A stretch of DNA of 64,000 nt from Streptomyces longhuiensis (GCF_020616555.1 NZ_CP085173.1:8262001-8326000), one strand, 5' to 3'; shown: positions 1 to 8,796, numbered from the stretch's first letter. Program-made: numbers and translations. The notes: a model not told the origin generated them from the letters alone.

Positions 1-1
1 C

Positions 2-1735
2 TGCCAGGACACCAAGCCGTACACGGTGTACACGATCACCCGTTTCGACCGGCCGTTCACGACCTCGGGCACGTGGAAGGGCGACGCGGTCACCGAGGGC
101 TCGAAGGAGTCGACGGCCGGCGGTGAGCGCAGCGGCGCGTTCGTGCGCTTCGACACCTCCAAGGACCGCAGCGTCGAGGCGACCACGGCGATCTCGTACG
201 TCGACGCGAAGGGTGCGGCGCTCAACCTCCGTTCCGAGGGCGGCCGTTCGTACGACCGTGTCGAGCACGCCGCGCAGGCCGCGTGGGAGGACCGGCTGGA
301 CGACGTCAAGGCGCAGGGCGGCAGCGACACGCTCCGCCGCACCTTCTACTCGTCCCTGTACCGCTCGTTCCTCGCGCCGAACATCGGCAGCGACGTCGAC
401 GGCCGCTACACCGGCTGGGACCAGAAGATCCACCGGGCCAAGGGCTACACGTACTACCAGAACTGGTCCCTGTGGGACACCTATCGCACGCAGGCGCAGC
501 TCCTGTCGCTGCTCGCGCCGGGTGAGTCCCGCGACATGGCGATCTCCGTCATCAAGATCGACGAGGAGAGCGGCTGGCTGCCCAAGTGGGGCTACGGCAC
601 GGTCGAGACGAACATCATGACCGGCGACCCGGTCACCCCGTTCCTCACCAACGCGTACCAGCAGGGTCTGCTCAAGGGCTACGAGGAGCAGGCGTACCGC
701 GCGCTGAAGAAGAACGCCGACGGCGTCCCGCCCGCCGACTCCGCGCCGGTCGGCCGTGAGGCCAACAAGGAGTACATCGCGGACGGCTTCGCGCCGTACA
801 TCAAGGACCGCGCGCATGTGAAGCCGGGCGACTCCGACTACGACCACGGCGCCTCGGCGACCCTGGAGTACGCGCTGTCCGACGCGATGCTCGGGCAGAT
901 GGCGAAGGACCTGGGCCACAAGGACGACGCGGCGCGGTACACGCAGCGGGCGCAGAACTACCGGAAGATCTTCGACAGTTCGACCGGCTTCTTCCGGGCG
1001 CGGGACGCGGCGGGCGCCTTCACCGGTCCGGCCGACCCCGCCCAGAGCGAGGGCTTCCACGAGGGCACGTCCTGGCAGTACCAGTGGCTCGTCCCGCAGG
1101 ACCTGCCCGGCATGGTCGGCCTGATCGGCGGCACCAAGGCGGCGAACGACCGCCTCGACTCGTTCTTCGCGTACGACCAGCTGGTGCAGGACCCCGCGAA
1201 GACCGCCCGTGAGGTGTGGGTCAACGGTCCGTACGCCTACTACAACGCGGACAAGTACAACCCGCAGAACGAGCCCGACCTGATCGCGCCCTACACGTAC
1301 CTCTCGACCGGCCAGCCCTGGAAGACGACCGACGTCGTGCACGCGGCGCTCACGCTCTTCACGGACGCCCCCACCGGCATGACCGGAAATGACGACCTCG
1401 GGACCATGTCCGCCTGGAACGTCCTGTCGTCGATCGGAATCTTCCCGGTCCAGCCCGGCACGGACACCTGGGGCCTGTCGACCCCGGTCTTCGAGCGGGT
1501 GGACCTGACCCTCGACCGGCGCTACTACCCGAAGGGCCGCCTCACGGTGAAGGCTCCGGGGACGTCGGACTCGGCGCGGTACATCCAGTCGGCGCAGACC
1601 GACGGGACCGCTTTCGGGAAGACGTATCTGACGACGGACGACATTCGCGGGCTGCGGGAGCTGTCCTTCAAGGTCGGCGACAAGCCCTCCACCTGGGGCA
1701 CCTCCGCCGACGCGGCGCCGCCGGCGCTGAAGTAA
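2..1735 (+). CDS. GH92 alpha-mannosidase, C-terminal part (5' truncated by window)
   Basis: The frame is open from the first bases of the window, so the start lies upstream; about 577 residues are visible. GH92 enzymes are calcium-dependent, inverting exo-alpha-mannosidases, usually exported, that trim eukaryotic N-glycans or mannans. The family shows in the WSLWDTYRTQ segment near visible residue 157 and in the late GNDDLGTMSAW segment near residue 460, which carries the catalytic aspartates in known GH92 enzymes. The short C-terminal beta-rich end stops at TAA without a carbohydrate-binding module. It fits the fucosidases and hexosaminidase 8 kb downstream as part of a glycan-degrading set. 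Linkage specificity cannot be told from this fragment. Confidence 0.93.
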   Translation, partial: CQDTKPYTVYTITRFDRPFTTSGTWKGDAVTEGSKESTAGGERSGAFVRFDTSKDRSVEATTAISYVDAKGAALNLRSEGGRSYDRVEHAAQAAWEDRLDDVKAQGGSDTLRRTFYSSLYRSFLAPNIGSDVDGRYTGWDQKIHRAKGYTYYQNWSLWDTYRTQAQLLSLLAPGESRDMAISVIKIDEESGWLPKWGYGTVETNIMTGDPVTPFLTNAYQQGLLKGYEEQAYRALKKNADGVPPADSAPVGREANKEYIADGFAPYIKDRAHVKPGDSDYDHGASATLEYALSDAMLGQMAKDLGHKDDAARYTQRAQNYRKIFDSSTGFFRARDAAGAFTGPADPAQSEGFHEGTSWQYQWLVPQDLPGMVGLIGGTKAANDRLDSFFAYDQLVQDPAKTAREVWVNGPYAYYNADKYNPQNEPDLIAPYTYLSTGQPWKTTDVVHAALTLFTDAPTGMTGNDDLGTMSAWNVLSSIGIFPVQPGTDTWGLSTPVFERVDLTLDRRYYPKGRLTVKAPGTSDSARYIQSAQTDGTAFGKTYLTTDDIRGLRELSFKVGDKPSTWGTSADAAPPALK

Positions 1736-1763
1736 CCGCAGCACACGCCCCACCAGCACCACG

Positions 1764-1794
1764 AGACCCGCCCCTTCACAGAAGGGGCGGGTCT
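1764..1794 (+). terminator. Rho-independent type terminator after the GH92 gene
   Basis: A perfect 14-bp stem (1764-1777 with 1781-1794) closes on a 3-nt loop and is followed by a T-rich run. It lies 28 nt after the GH92 stop codon. Confidence 0.9.
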
Positions 1795-1893
1795 TAATCT
1801 GTTGTTTACTGTGTGTAGCTTGATCGTACTTGACCGTAATCACCGGAGAGCGGTTGACTGCTTTCCCCCGTCGTCGATGCGAGAGCGGCCTCA

Positions 1894-3297
1894 GTGAACT
1901 CTCAGCAGTCCCAGCACTCTCGGCCCGCGCCGAGCCCGGACCTCCTCGCGCCACTCGACCTGGCGTTCTGGAACATCGAGACCGCCGAACACCCGATGCA
2001 CCTGGGTGCGTTGGGGGTGTTCGCCGCGGGATCGCCGGGCGACGCCCGGCACGCGGTGGAGCTCCTCGCCGCCCGCGCTCCCGCCGTCCCCGGACTGCGG
2101 ATGCGCATCCAAGGGGTGCGGATCCCCGTCGGCGGCGCGGCACGCGTGCCTGTACCCGACTTCGACCCGCTCGACCACGTACGGCTCAACGAGCCCACCG
2201 CGGACTTCCACGCGGCGGCCGGCGCCCTGATGGAGCGGCCGCTCGACCGGGCGAGGCCCCCGTGGGAGGCACATGTCCTGCCGGGTGCGGACGGCACCTC
2301 GTTCGCCGTCCTCTTCAAGTTCCACCACGCACTGGCCGACGGGCTGCGGGCGCTGACGCTCGCCGCCGGGGTGATGGACCCGATGGACCTGCCCGTCTCC
2401 CGGACGCCGCCCGCCGCCGAGGCACCCCGCGGGTTCCGGCTGCCGTTCCCCGGCATGCGTGACCTCCGGCTCGGCGACCTCGACCCGCGCAAGCTGCCCG
2501 GCCTCCTGCGGGACAGCGCCGCCGACGCTGTCACGGCCCTCGACATCGGCACCTCCGTCGTCCGTGCCACCTGGGACGTGCACACCTCGGCCGCCTTCTC
2601 CTCGACCGCCACGGGCACCCGCCGCACGGAGGGCGTCGTCCTGGAACTCGACGATGTGCACCGGGTCCGCAAGACGGTCGGCGGCACCGTCAACGACGTC
2701 CTCATCGCCGTCGTGGCCGGGGCCCTGCGGCGCTGGCTCGACGAGCGCGGCAACGGCAGCGAAGGAGTGCGCCCGCGAGCCCTGATCCCCGTCTCGCGGC
2801 GCCGTCCCCGCACGGCCCACCCCCAGGGCAACCGGCTCTCCGGCTACCTGGTGAAGCTCCCCGTCGACGAGGGCGACCCGCTGGCCCGGCTGCGCTCGGT
2901 CCGTACGGCCATGGACCACAACAAGGACGCGGGCCCGCAGCGCGGCGCCGGCGCCGTGGCCCTGCTCGCCGACCATGTGCCGCCGCTCGGCCACCTGATC
3001 GGCGGGCCCGTCGTCGCCCACGCGGCCCGGCTCCTGTTCGACATCCTGGTCACGAGCGTGCCGCTGCCGAGCCTCGGCCTGCGGCTCGGCGGCTGCCCGC
3101 TCACCGAGGTCTACCCGCTCGCTCCGCTGGCCCAGGGCCAGTCCCTCGCCGTGGCCGTGTCCACGTACCGGGGGCGCGTGCACTACGGTCTGGTCGCCGA
3201 CGCGGCCGCGGTCCCCGACCTGGACGTACTCGCGACCGGCATCCGCGAGGAACTCGCGGCCCTGGTGAGGGTGTGCGAGACGGAACGGGGGCTCTGA
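1894..3297 (+). CDS. Wax ester synthase/diacylglycerol acyltransferase (WS/DGAT) family
   Basis: A 467-residue protein of the usual length for this family. It has the catalytic HHALADG motif (HHxxxDG) near residue 144 inside an acyltransferase fold, and an N-terminal SPLDLAFW-like segment (here APLDLAFWNIE) typical of the family. These enzymes transfer acyl groups from acyl-CoA to diacylglycerol or a fatty alcohol at the inner membrane face, forming triacylglycerol or wax esters; Streptomyces store triacylglycerol. The start is GTG at 1894; the next in-frame ATG would remove the conserved N-terminus. It stands alone between two terminator hairpins. Substrate preference is not readable from sequence. 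Confidence 0.9.
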   Translation: MNSQQSQHSRPAPSPDLLAPLDLAFWNIETAEHPMHLGALGVFAAGSPGDARHAVELLAARAPAVPGLRMRIQGVRIPVGGAARVPVPDFDPLDHVRLNEPTADFHAAAGALMERPLDRARPPWEAHVLPGADGTSFAVLFKFHHALADGLRALTLAAGVMDPMDLPVSRTPPAAEAPRGFRLPFPGMRDLRLGDLDPRKLPGLLRDSAADAVTALDIGTSVVRATWDVHTSAAFSSTATGTRRTEGVVLELDDVHRVRKTVGGTVNDVLIAVVAGALRRWLDERGNGSEGVRPRALIPVSRRRPRTAHPQGNRLSGYLVKLPVDEGDPLARLRSVRTAMDHNKDAGPQRGAGAVALLADHVPPLGHLIGGPVVAHAARLLFDILVTSVPLPSLGLRLGGCPLTEVYPLAPLAQGQSLAVAVSTYRGRVHYGLVADAAAVPDLDVLATGIREELAALVRVCETERGL

Positions 3298-3310
3298 GGC
3301 TCCTCCGCCG

Positions 3311-3395
3311 CGGGGGAGGGGCGGCTTCGCACCGCTGTTACGGGGTTAGGGCCGCCTCGCACCGCTGTTACGGGGGAGGGGCCGCTTCGCACCGC
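3311..3395 (+). repeat. 30-bp tandem repeat, about 2.8 copies
   Basis: Units at 3311-3340, 3341-3370 and 3371-3395 share a CGCACCGC core at the same phase. Copies 1 and 2 differ at five positions, and copy 3 breaks off after ACCGC. The repeat lies just after the WS/DGAT stop codon and before a terminator hairpin. It has no spacers of unrelated sequence, so it is not a CRISPR array. Confidence 0.8.
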
Positions 3396-3411
3396 GGCCC
3401 CACCGGACCGG

Positions 3412-3448
3412 GCTCCAGGACCCGGCGTTCCGGGCCGGGTCCTGGAGC
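3412..3448 (+). terminator. Long hairpin terminator between the WS/DGAT and SDR genes
   Basis: A perfect 15-bp stem (3412-3426 with 3434-3448) closes on a 7-nt loop. There is no T tract, which is common for high-GC actinomycete terminators. Confidence 0.75.
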
Positions 3449-3567
3449 GGGATAAACTGCCCACTTGGCGGAATGTCGACAGCACGTTGTAAGGTTCCGC
3501 CTTTTGGGAGTATCCGCGGTCCCTCACAGCACGCCGCGGTCCGAGTGACGCGAGGAACGCAGCGGCG

Positions 3568-5079
3568 ATGACGATGACAGAGGACAGCCCGATGGGCGCC
3601 ACCGACGCCACGGTGGTGTCGCAGGAGTCGTTCGGCCCCGGGATCGACCCCGAGCGGCTCGCCGTCTGCCTGAGCGTGCTCGACGAACTCGACAAGCTGG
3701 ATGTCGACCACCCCGACGCGATCCAGGTCCGGCGGGCCACGGCCGGTGTCTACCGGACCGTGAAGCAGCGCCGCCGCCAGGAGCGCCGCGCCGCGAAGAC
3801 CGCCCACGACAAGGCCGTCACCGAGGCGACCGCGACCGGCTCCGCCGAGCGCATCGACGACGAGACCGAGGGCCTCCTGCCGTCCTCGCAGGTCCAGGAG
3901 GGCAAGCTCGCGGGCATACTCCAGCGTCCCCGCTCCTGCTACACCTGCAAGGCCCGGTACGTCGAGGTCGACTACTTCTACCACCAGCTCTGTCCCGAGT
4001 GCGCCGCCGTGAACCGCGCCAAGCGCGACATCCGCGCCGACCTCTCCGGCAAGCGCGCCCTGCTCACCGGCGGCCGCGCCAAGATCGGCATGTACATCGC
4101 GCTGCGCCTGCTGCGTGACGGCGCGCACACGACGATCACGACGCGGTTCCCCAAGGACGCCATCCGCCGCTTCAAGGCGATGGACGACTCGGCGGACTGG
4201 ATGGACCGCCTCGAGGTCGTCGGCATCGACCTGCGTGACCCCGCCCAGGCCGTGGCCCTGGCCGAGCAGGTCGCCGAGCAGGGCCCGCTGGACATCCTCA
4301 TCAACAACGCGACGCAGACCGTACGCCGGCTGCCCTCCGCGTACGCCGCTCTCGTCGACGGCGAGAGCGCCCCGCTGCCGGCCGGCGAGCTGCCCGCCCA
4401 CCACGTCATCGGCGCGTTCAACTCCGGCGCGGTCGACGGCCTGACCGCGCTGCCCGCCGGCATCTCCGGCATAGACGCCCAGAAGGTCGCCGATCTCGCC
4501 CTGGTCGCGGGCAACGCCAGCGTCGCCCGGCACCGCGACGGCAGCGCCATCGACGCGGGCGGCCTCGTCCCGGACGTCGTCGAGAGCAACACGTGGGTGC
4601 AGACGATCGAGCAGATCTCCCCGGTGGAGCTCCTCGAGACCCAGCTGTGCAACTACACGGCGCCGTTCATCCTGATCAGCGCGCTGCGCCCGGCGATGGC
4701 CGACGCCGCGAAGAAGGCGTCGAGCGGACGCGCCTACGTCGTGAACGTCTCGGCGATGGAGGGCGTCTTCGGCCGTGGCTACAAGGGCGCGGGGCACCCG
4801 AACACGAACGCCGCGAAGGCCGCCATGAACATGGTGACGCGGACCAGCGCCCAGGAGATGTTCCAGACCGACGGCATCCTCATGACCTCGGTCGACACCG
4901 GCTGGATCACCGACGAGCGCCCGCACTACGACAAGCTGCGCCTCGCCGACGAGGGCTTCCACGCCCCCCTCGACCTGATCGACGGCGCGGCCCGCGTCTA
5001 CGACCCGGTCGTCCGCGGCGAGGCCGGCGAGGACCTGTACGGCGTCTTCCTGAAGGACTACGCGCCCGGCAAGTGGTAA
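3568..5079 (+). CDS. Long SDR-fold protein with N-terminal extension and CxxC/CxxC zinc-ribbon-like segment
   Basis: A 503-residue protein. Residues 1-105 are a charged, partly coiled region. Two cysteine pairs follow near residues 126-149 (CYTC and CPEC), resembling a zinc ribbon. The rest is a short-chain dehydrogenase fold beginning at RALLTGGRAKIG, with an INNAT motif. The cofactor loop is TGGRAKIG rather than TGxxxGIG. At the usual YxxxK site the sequence reads TNAAK, so the catalytic tyrosine appears replaced by threonine. That may mean altered chemistry or a non-catalytic NAD(P)-binding role. The ATG start at 3568 has GAGGAA about 10 nt upstream. The protein converges with the next SDR gene 4 nt away. 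Physiological substrate unknown. Confidence 0.85.
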   Translation: MTMTEDSPMGATDATVVSQESFGPGIDPERLAVCLSVLDELDKLDVDHPDAIQVRRATAGVYRTVKQRRRQERRAAKTAHDKAVTEATATGSAERIDDETEGLLPSSQVQEGKLAGILQRPRSCYTCKARYVEVDYFYHQLCPECAAVNRAKRDIRADLSGKRALLTGGRAKIGMYIALRLLRDGAHTTITTRFPKDAIRRFKAMDDSADWMDRLEVVGIDLRDPAQAVALAEQVAEQGPLDILINNATQTVRRLPSAYAALVDGESAPLPAGELPAHHVIGAFNSGAVDGLTALPAGISGIDAQKVADLALVAGNASVARHRDGSAIDAGGLVPDVVESNTWVQTIEQISPVELLETQLCNYTAPFILISALRPAMADAAKKASSGRAYVVNVSAMEGVFGRGYKGAGHPNTNAAKAAMNMVTRTSAQEMFQTDGILMTSVDTGWITDERPHYDKLRLADEGFHAPLDLIDGAARVYDPVVRGEAGEDLYGVFLKDYAPGKW

Positions 5080-5083
5080 TCCC

Positions 5084-5905
5084 CTAGGGCATGCCCGGCA
5101 GCCGGTGACGGAGCTGCTGGTGGACGGCATCGGTCAGGCCCGGCGACGCGGCCCTGACCCTGGTTCCGCCGTCCACCAGGAGGTCGGCGCCCGTCACCCA
5201 GGCCGCCTCGTCCGACACCAGCCAGCGCACCGCCCTGGCCACGTCCTCCGGCTCCCCGATCCGGCCCAGCGGCAGCCCCGTCGCCACGGACTCCTCGGCG
5301 TGCTCCCACACGAAGCGCGCCATCTCCGTGCGGACGAGCCCGGGCGAGACGGAGTTGACCCGCACCGACGGGGCCAGTTCGCCCGCGAGTTGCTGCGTCA
5401 GGTGCAGCAGCGCCGCCTTGCTGGTGCCGTACGCGCCCACGCGGGGGCCGACGTGCCCGGCGCCCTCGGTGCAGATGTTCACCACGGCCCCGCCGTGCTC
5501 CGACATCCAGGCCCGCCAGGCGCACTGCACCAGCCGCAGCGGCGCCTCCACGTTGACCGTGAACGCCTCGCGCCACGCCTGCGGATCCGCCTCCATCAGC
5601 GGCCCGTACGGTGCGTTGGTGGCGGCGTTGTTCACCAGGATGTCCAGTCGGCCGTACGCGTCGAGCGCCCGCTCCGTCAGCTCCCACAGATGCGCGGGAT
5701 CGGCGACGGACCCGGCCAGCCCCACGGCTTCGGCCCCGCTCTTCGTCAGCGCGGCGACGGTCTCGCGGACCCCGTCCGGATCGCGCGCCGTCACACACAC
5801 CCGCGCCCCGGCCTCCGCGAGCGCCACGGCGACGGCCCGGCCGATGCCCCGCGACCCCCCGGTCACGACGGCGACCCTGCCTTCCAGCGAGAGCTCCGAA
5901 GTCAT
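5084..5905 (-). CDS. SDR family NAD(P)-dependent oxidoreductase
   Basis: A 273-residue classical SDR of FabG-like type. It has the cofactor motif TGGSRGIG near residue 16, NNAAT near 92, and the YGTSK catalytic pair near 163. The usual catalytic serine segment reads NICTEG, so threonine may take the serine role. The C-terminal VDGGTR segment is typical. Such cytosolic enzymes reduce or oxidise carbonyl/hydroxyl substrates, but nothing nearby fixes the substrate. The ATG start at 5905 begins directly at a typical SDR N-terminus. The PhnZ-like gene lies 40 nt upstream on the same strand, so the two may be co-transcribed. Confidence 0.9.
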   Translation of the reverse strand: MTSELSLEGRVAVVTGGSRGIGRAVAVALAEAGARVCVTARDPDGVRETVAALTKSGAEAVGLAGSVADPAHLWELTERALDAYGRLDILVNNAATNAPYGPLMEADPQAWREAFTVNVEAPLRLVQCAWRAWMSEHGGAVVNICTEGAGHVGPRVGAYGTSKAALLHLTQQLAGELAPSVRVNSVSPGLVRTEMARFVWEHAEESVATGLPLGRIGEPEDVARAVRWLVSDEAAWVTGADLLVDGGTRVRAASPGLTDAVHQQLRHRLPGMP

Positions 5906-5944
5906 GGGCCGTACGGTCTCATGACAGAGCGTCAGTCCGACACG

Positions 5945-6526
5945 TCAACTACGTAGGGATGGTGTGAAGTTGGCCGACCGATACCCCTGCGCCACCAGCT
6001 CCACCACTGGCCGCCAGTCCTCCATGACCCCGGCGTCGAGGCCCACCACCTTGCCCGCGTCGTCCGCCTGACGCAGCGTCACCGCGTCGTCGGCCAACGG
6101 GTCATGGGCGAACGCCGCCGCCTCCTCGGGCGTCATCGGCCCGCCCTGCGTCTCCAGCGTCAGCGCGCTCTGCGGCGACAGACCGCGCGCCGGGTCCGAC
6201 GCCGCCAGGTAGCGCTTGGCCGGGACGTGCAGCTGCACCAGGCGCGCGACCCGCTCCCCGAGCAGCCCCCGCACGGCGGCCGCCGCCGTGTCCGCGTGGC
6301 CCGCGTCGTCGCCGGGGCGCAGCAGGTGGCCTATGTCGTGGACGAGCCCCGCGAGCTGGAGCTCCTTGTCGCTGGGGTGGCCGCGGCGCAGCAGCGCGGC
6401 GGTCTGCAGCGCGTGGTCGTGCAGGTCGACGGGGTCGCCGCTGCGGTCGGGGGTGTCCCACGCGCCGCGGCAGGCGTGCAGGAGATCCATCAGCTCGTCG
6501 ACGCCGCTCAGCTCGACCCGTGTCAT
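5945..6526 (-). CDS. HD-domain protein related to PhnZ-type diiron oxygenases
   Basis: A 193-residue HD-domain protein. The metal-binding set is visible: DHALQTA, LVHDIGHLL (HD plus following H), GHADTA, and HVPAKRYL, in which His and Lys four residues apart are typical of phosphonate-degrading PhnZ. A later QGGPMT segment and a downstream DD also match that family. PhnZ cleaves the C-P bond of 2-amino-1-hydroxyethylphosphonate using a mixed-valent diiron site. Here the segment that carries the lid Tyr and Glu in PhnZ appears to read DRSGD, so substrate or chemistry may differ. No PhnY or phosphonate transporter is adjacent. The start at 6526 has a strong GGGAGGAG site 5-12 nt upstream. The longer upstream frame lacks coding character. 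Confidence 0.75.
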   Translation of the reverse strand: MTRVELSGVDELMDLLHACRGAWDTPDRSGDPVDLHDHALQTAALLRRGHPSDKELQLAGLVHDIGHLLRPGDDAGHADTAAAAVRGLLGERVARLVQLHVPAKRYLAASDPARGLSPQSALTLETQGGPMTPEEAAAFAHDPLADDAVTLRQADDAGKVVGLDAGVMEDWRPVVELVAQGYRSANFTPSLRS

Positions 6527-6697
6527 GTGTGACTCCTCCCTGGGACCCGTATGCCGGTGTTCCGGAAGGACACCATGGCCATCTTTCGCCGGGGACAACG
6601 GGACATTAACGGCGCGTCCGGGCCGGCGATAGGGTGGCCGGAGGCAGTGATCTTCAGTGGTGGCACGGCGCCGGGGCCGAGAAGGAGACGGGTACGG

Positions 6698-7183
6698 ATG
6701 GCAGGTGGGCAGTCCCCGGCGGTGGACGATCCCCGTGACCCGGACGTTGATCTGCGCGTGCCGGCTCAGCGGCGCGCGGGGCTGCGGGCGCAGGGCCCGA
6801 TCGTGGCGGTCGTCTCGCTCGGCGGCGCCGTGGGTGCCTGCGCCCGTTACGGCGCCGCGCTTTTGTGGCCCACGTCGCCCGGCGCGTTTCCCTGGACGAC
6901 GATGTGGGTGAACGCGCTCGGCTGTTTCGTGATCGGCGCCTTCATGGTGATCATCACCGATGTGTGGGCGGCGCACCGCCTGGTGCGGCCGTTCTTCGGC
7001 ACCGGCGTCCTGGGCGGCTTCACCACGTTCTCGACGTACGCGGTGGACATCCAGCACCTGGTGGACAGTGGCCGGGTCCGTACGGGCCTGGTCTACCTCG
7101 CGGCGACGCTCCTGGCGGCGCTCGCCGCCGTCGGGCTCGGAGTGGCGCTGACGCGCCGCGTACTGGCGTGGAGGAAGCGATGA
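6698..7183 (+). CDS. crcB: Fluoride efflux channel CrcB/FluC, first copy
   Basis: A 161-residue membrane protein of the CrcB/FluC family, which exports fluoride by passive, highly selective dual-topology channels. After a charged N-terminal tail of about 35 residues, four hydrophobic helices are visible. The family motifs are [18 protein letters not shown] and [12 protein letters not shown]; the last carries the phenylalanine/threonine fluoride track. The ATG at 6698 is chosen because AGGAG lies 10 nt upstream; the open frame reaches further upstream without a better site. The stop overlaps the DUF190 start by ATGA. A second crcB follows, so the functional channel may be a heterodimer. A G-rich TAGGGT-like element lies near 6630, but no fluoride riboswitch was recognised. 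Confidence 0.93.
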   Translation: MAGGQSPAVDDPRDPDVDLRVPAQRRAGLRAQGPIVAVVSLGGAVGACARYGAALLWPTSPGAFPWTTMWVNALGCFVIGAFMVIITDVWAAHRLVRPFFGTGVLGGFTTFSTYAVDIQHLVDSGRVRTGLVYLAATLLAALAAVGLGVALTRRVLAWRKR

Positions 7184-7536
7184 CGCGACTGACCGGACGT
7201 GCCCTGCGGCTGACGGTCTTCGTCGGCGAGAACCACACGTGGCGGCGTAAGCCCCTGTACAGCGAGATCGTGCACCGGGCGCACAAGGCGGGACTCGCGG
7301 GGGCGAGCGTCTTCCGCGGCATCGAGGGGTTCGGGGCGTCGTCCCTGATCCACACCTCGCGGCTGCTCTCGCTCAGCGAGGACCTGCCCGTGGCCGTCGT
7401 GATCGTCGACACCGAGGCGCGGGTCCGCGCGTTCCTGCCGGAGCTGGACGAGCTGGTGTCGCAGGGCCTGGTCATGCTCGACGACTGCGAGGTCATCCGG
7501 TACGTGGGCCGGGAGAAGGACGGAACGCGGGCGTGA
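7180..7536 (+). CDS. DUF190 family small protein between two crcB genes
   Basis: A 118-residue DUF190 (PF02641) protein with the family pattern [13 protein letters not shown], a [33 protein letters not shown] core (positions about 22-50) and a [10 protein letters not shown] strand. DUF190 proteins adopt a PII-like ferredoxin fold and usually sit beside crcB. Their role is not established, but regulation of the channel is a reasonable guess. ATGA overlap with the upstream crcB and GTGA overlap with the downstream crcB imply translational coupling of the three genes. Confidence 0.92.
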   Translation: MTRLTGRALRLTVFVGENHTWRRKPLYSEIVHRAHKAGLAGASVFRGIEGFGASSLIHTSRLLSLSEDLPVAVVIVDTEARVRAFLPELDELVSQGLVMLDDCEVIRYVGREKDGTRA

Positions 7537-7907
7537 ACTGGCTCCTCGTGATCGCCGGCGCGATGGTCGGCGCACCCCTGCGCTATCTCACCGACCGGGC
7601 CGTGCAGACCCGCCACGACAGCGTCTTCCCGTGGGGGACGTTCACGGTGAACGTCTGCGGCAGCCTCGTGCTCGGCCTGCTGACCGGAGCCGTCGCCGCG
7701 GGCGCCGCCTCGTCGCAGGTGCAGCTGCTCATCGGCACGGGTCTGTGCGGGGCCCTGACCACGTACTCGACGTTCTCGTACGAGACCTTCCGCCTGGGCG
7801 AGGACGGGGCGCGGCTCTTCGCCGTGGCCAACGTGGCCGCGAGCGTCGCCGCCGGTCTCGGCGCGGCCTTCGCGGGGGTCGCACTCGCCGACGCTCTCTG
7901 GGGATAG
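7533..7907 (+). CDS. crcB: Fluoride efflux channel CrcB/FluC, second copy
   Basis: A 124-residue four-helix CrcB/FluC protein with motifs [25 protein letters not shown] and [12 protein letters not shown]. It lacks the N-terminal tail of the first copy. The GTG start overlaps the DUF190 stop (GTGA). Paired, divergent FluC copies in one operon are known in Gram-positive bacteria and often assemble as antiparallel heterodimers; the arrangement here suggests the same. No hairpin terminator was found after the stop; an A-rich stretch at about 7910-7917 follows. Confidence 0.94.
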   Translation: MNWLLVIAGAMVGAPLRYLTDRAVQTRHDSVFPWGTFTVNVCGSLVLGLLTGAVAAGAASSQVQLLIGTGLCGALTTYSTFSYETFRLGEDGARLFAVANVAASVAAGLGAAFAGVALADALWG

Positions 7908-8019
7908 GCAAAAAAAGGGGCGCGAAAGTCTGAACGCCACCCCCGTCACGTCCGTACCCTCCCGTACCAACAAGTAGCTCGCCCTCGAGGCGAGTTGACG
8001 CCGGTATCGGGAGGATTGC

Positions 8020-8796
8020 TTGCGACGCATCAACGGGACCGCGCTCATCTTCGCCGCCCTGGTCGCCACCCTGGGCGCGCTCGCCTTTCCGATCTGGTCG
8101 TACGCCGACCGCTCGGGCACCGGGGCGGCCAACCTGAACGCGGGCAGCGTGGCCACCCAGTGGGGCCCCCTGTCGGCCACCGACCGGGACTTCCTGGTCA
8201 AGGTGCGGCTCGCCGGGCTCTGGGAGATACCGGCCGGCCAGCAGGCCATGGAGCGGGCGCCGACGCAGGCGATCAGGATGGCGGGCGATCACCTCGTCGT
8301 CGGCCACACCGACCTCGACAAGCGTGTCCGCTCGGTCGCGGGCCGGCTCGGCGTGGAGCTGCCGAACCAGCCCAACCCGCAGCAGCAGGGCTGGCTCGAC
8401 CAGCTGACCGCCGCGAGCGGCAAGGACTACGAGAACAAGTTCGCCAACCTGCTGCGCGACTCCCACGGCAAGGTCTTCGCCCTGATCGCCCAGGTCCGCC
8501 ACACCACCCGCAACACCCTGGTCCGCGAGCTCGCCACCGACGCCAACCAGACCGTCCTCGACCACATCACGATGCTGGAGAACACGGGCGACGTGGACTT
8601 CGACGCCATCGCGAACGAGGCCGCGGGCACCGCCACCGCCAGCCCCACCGGACCGCCGCCCCCGGGAGGCGTGCTGCCACCCGCTCCGAACCCCGCAGAG
8701 CCCTCCGGTTCGCCCGATGTGACCTCCCAGCCGTCGGCCGAGCCGACCGAGGATCCGGGGCGATCGATCAACACGGCACGGCCGGACCCCACGTAG
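8020..8796 (+). CDS. DUF4142 domain exported protein
   Basis: A 258-residue protein beginning at TTG 8020, with GGGAGG ending 5 nt before the start. An N-terminal hydrophobic segment (about residues 6-26) should export or anchor it. Residues about 48-195 are a DUF4142 helical domain (LSATDRDFLVKVRLAGLWEI, then long amphipathic helices). The last 65 residues are a Pro/Ser/Thr-rich low-complexity tail. DUF4142 proteins are ferritin-like helical bundles of unknown function, common in actinomycetes and proteobacteria. The gene is separate from the crcB operon (112-nt gap). No cysteine lipobox is visible, so it is probably a signal-anchor or secreted protein. Confidence 0.85.
   Translation: MRRINGTALIFAALVATLGALAFPIWSYADRSGTGAANLNAGSVATQWGPLSATDRDFLVKVRLAGLWEIPAGQQAMERAPTQAIRMAGDHLVVGHTDLDKRVRSVAGRLGVELPNQPNPQQQGWLDQLTAASGKDYENKFANLLRDSHGKVFALIAQVRHTTRNTLVRELATDANQTVLDHITMLENTGDVDFDAIANEAAGTATASPTGPPPPGGVLPPAPNPAEPSGSPDVTSQPSAEPTEDPGRSINTARPDPT

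Noticed and set aside
3311..3395. Possible CRISPR array
   Set aside because: Units are directly contiguous with no variable spacers, and no cas genes are present.
3346..5130. 594-residue minus-strand open frame
   Set aside because: It is antisense to the SDR gene, with Val/Arg/Gly-rich shadow composition and no domain.
6527..6697. Fluoride riboswitch upstream of crcB
   Set aside because: GGAGGCAGTGATCTTC is superficially similar, but the conserved crcB-motif pseudoknot sequence could not be laid out.
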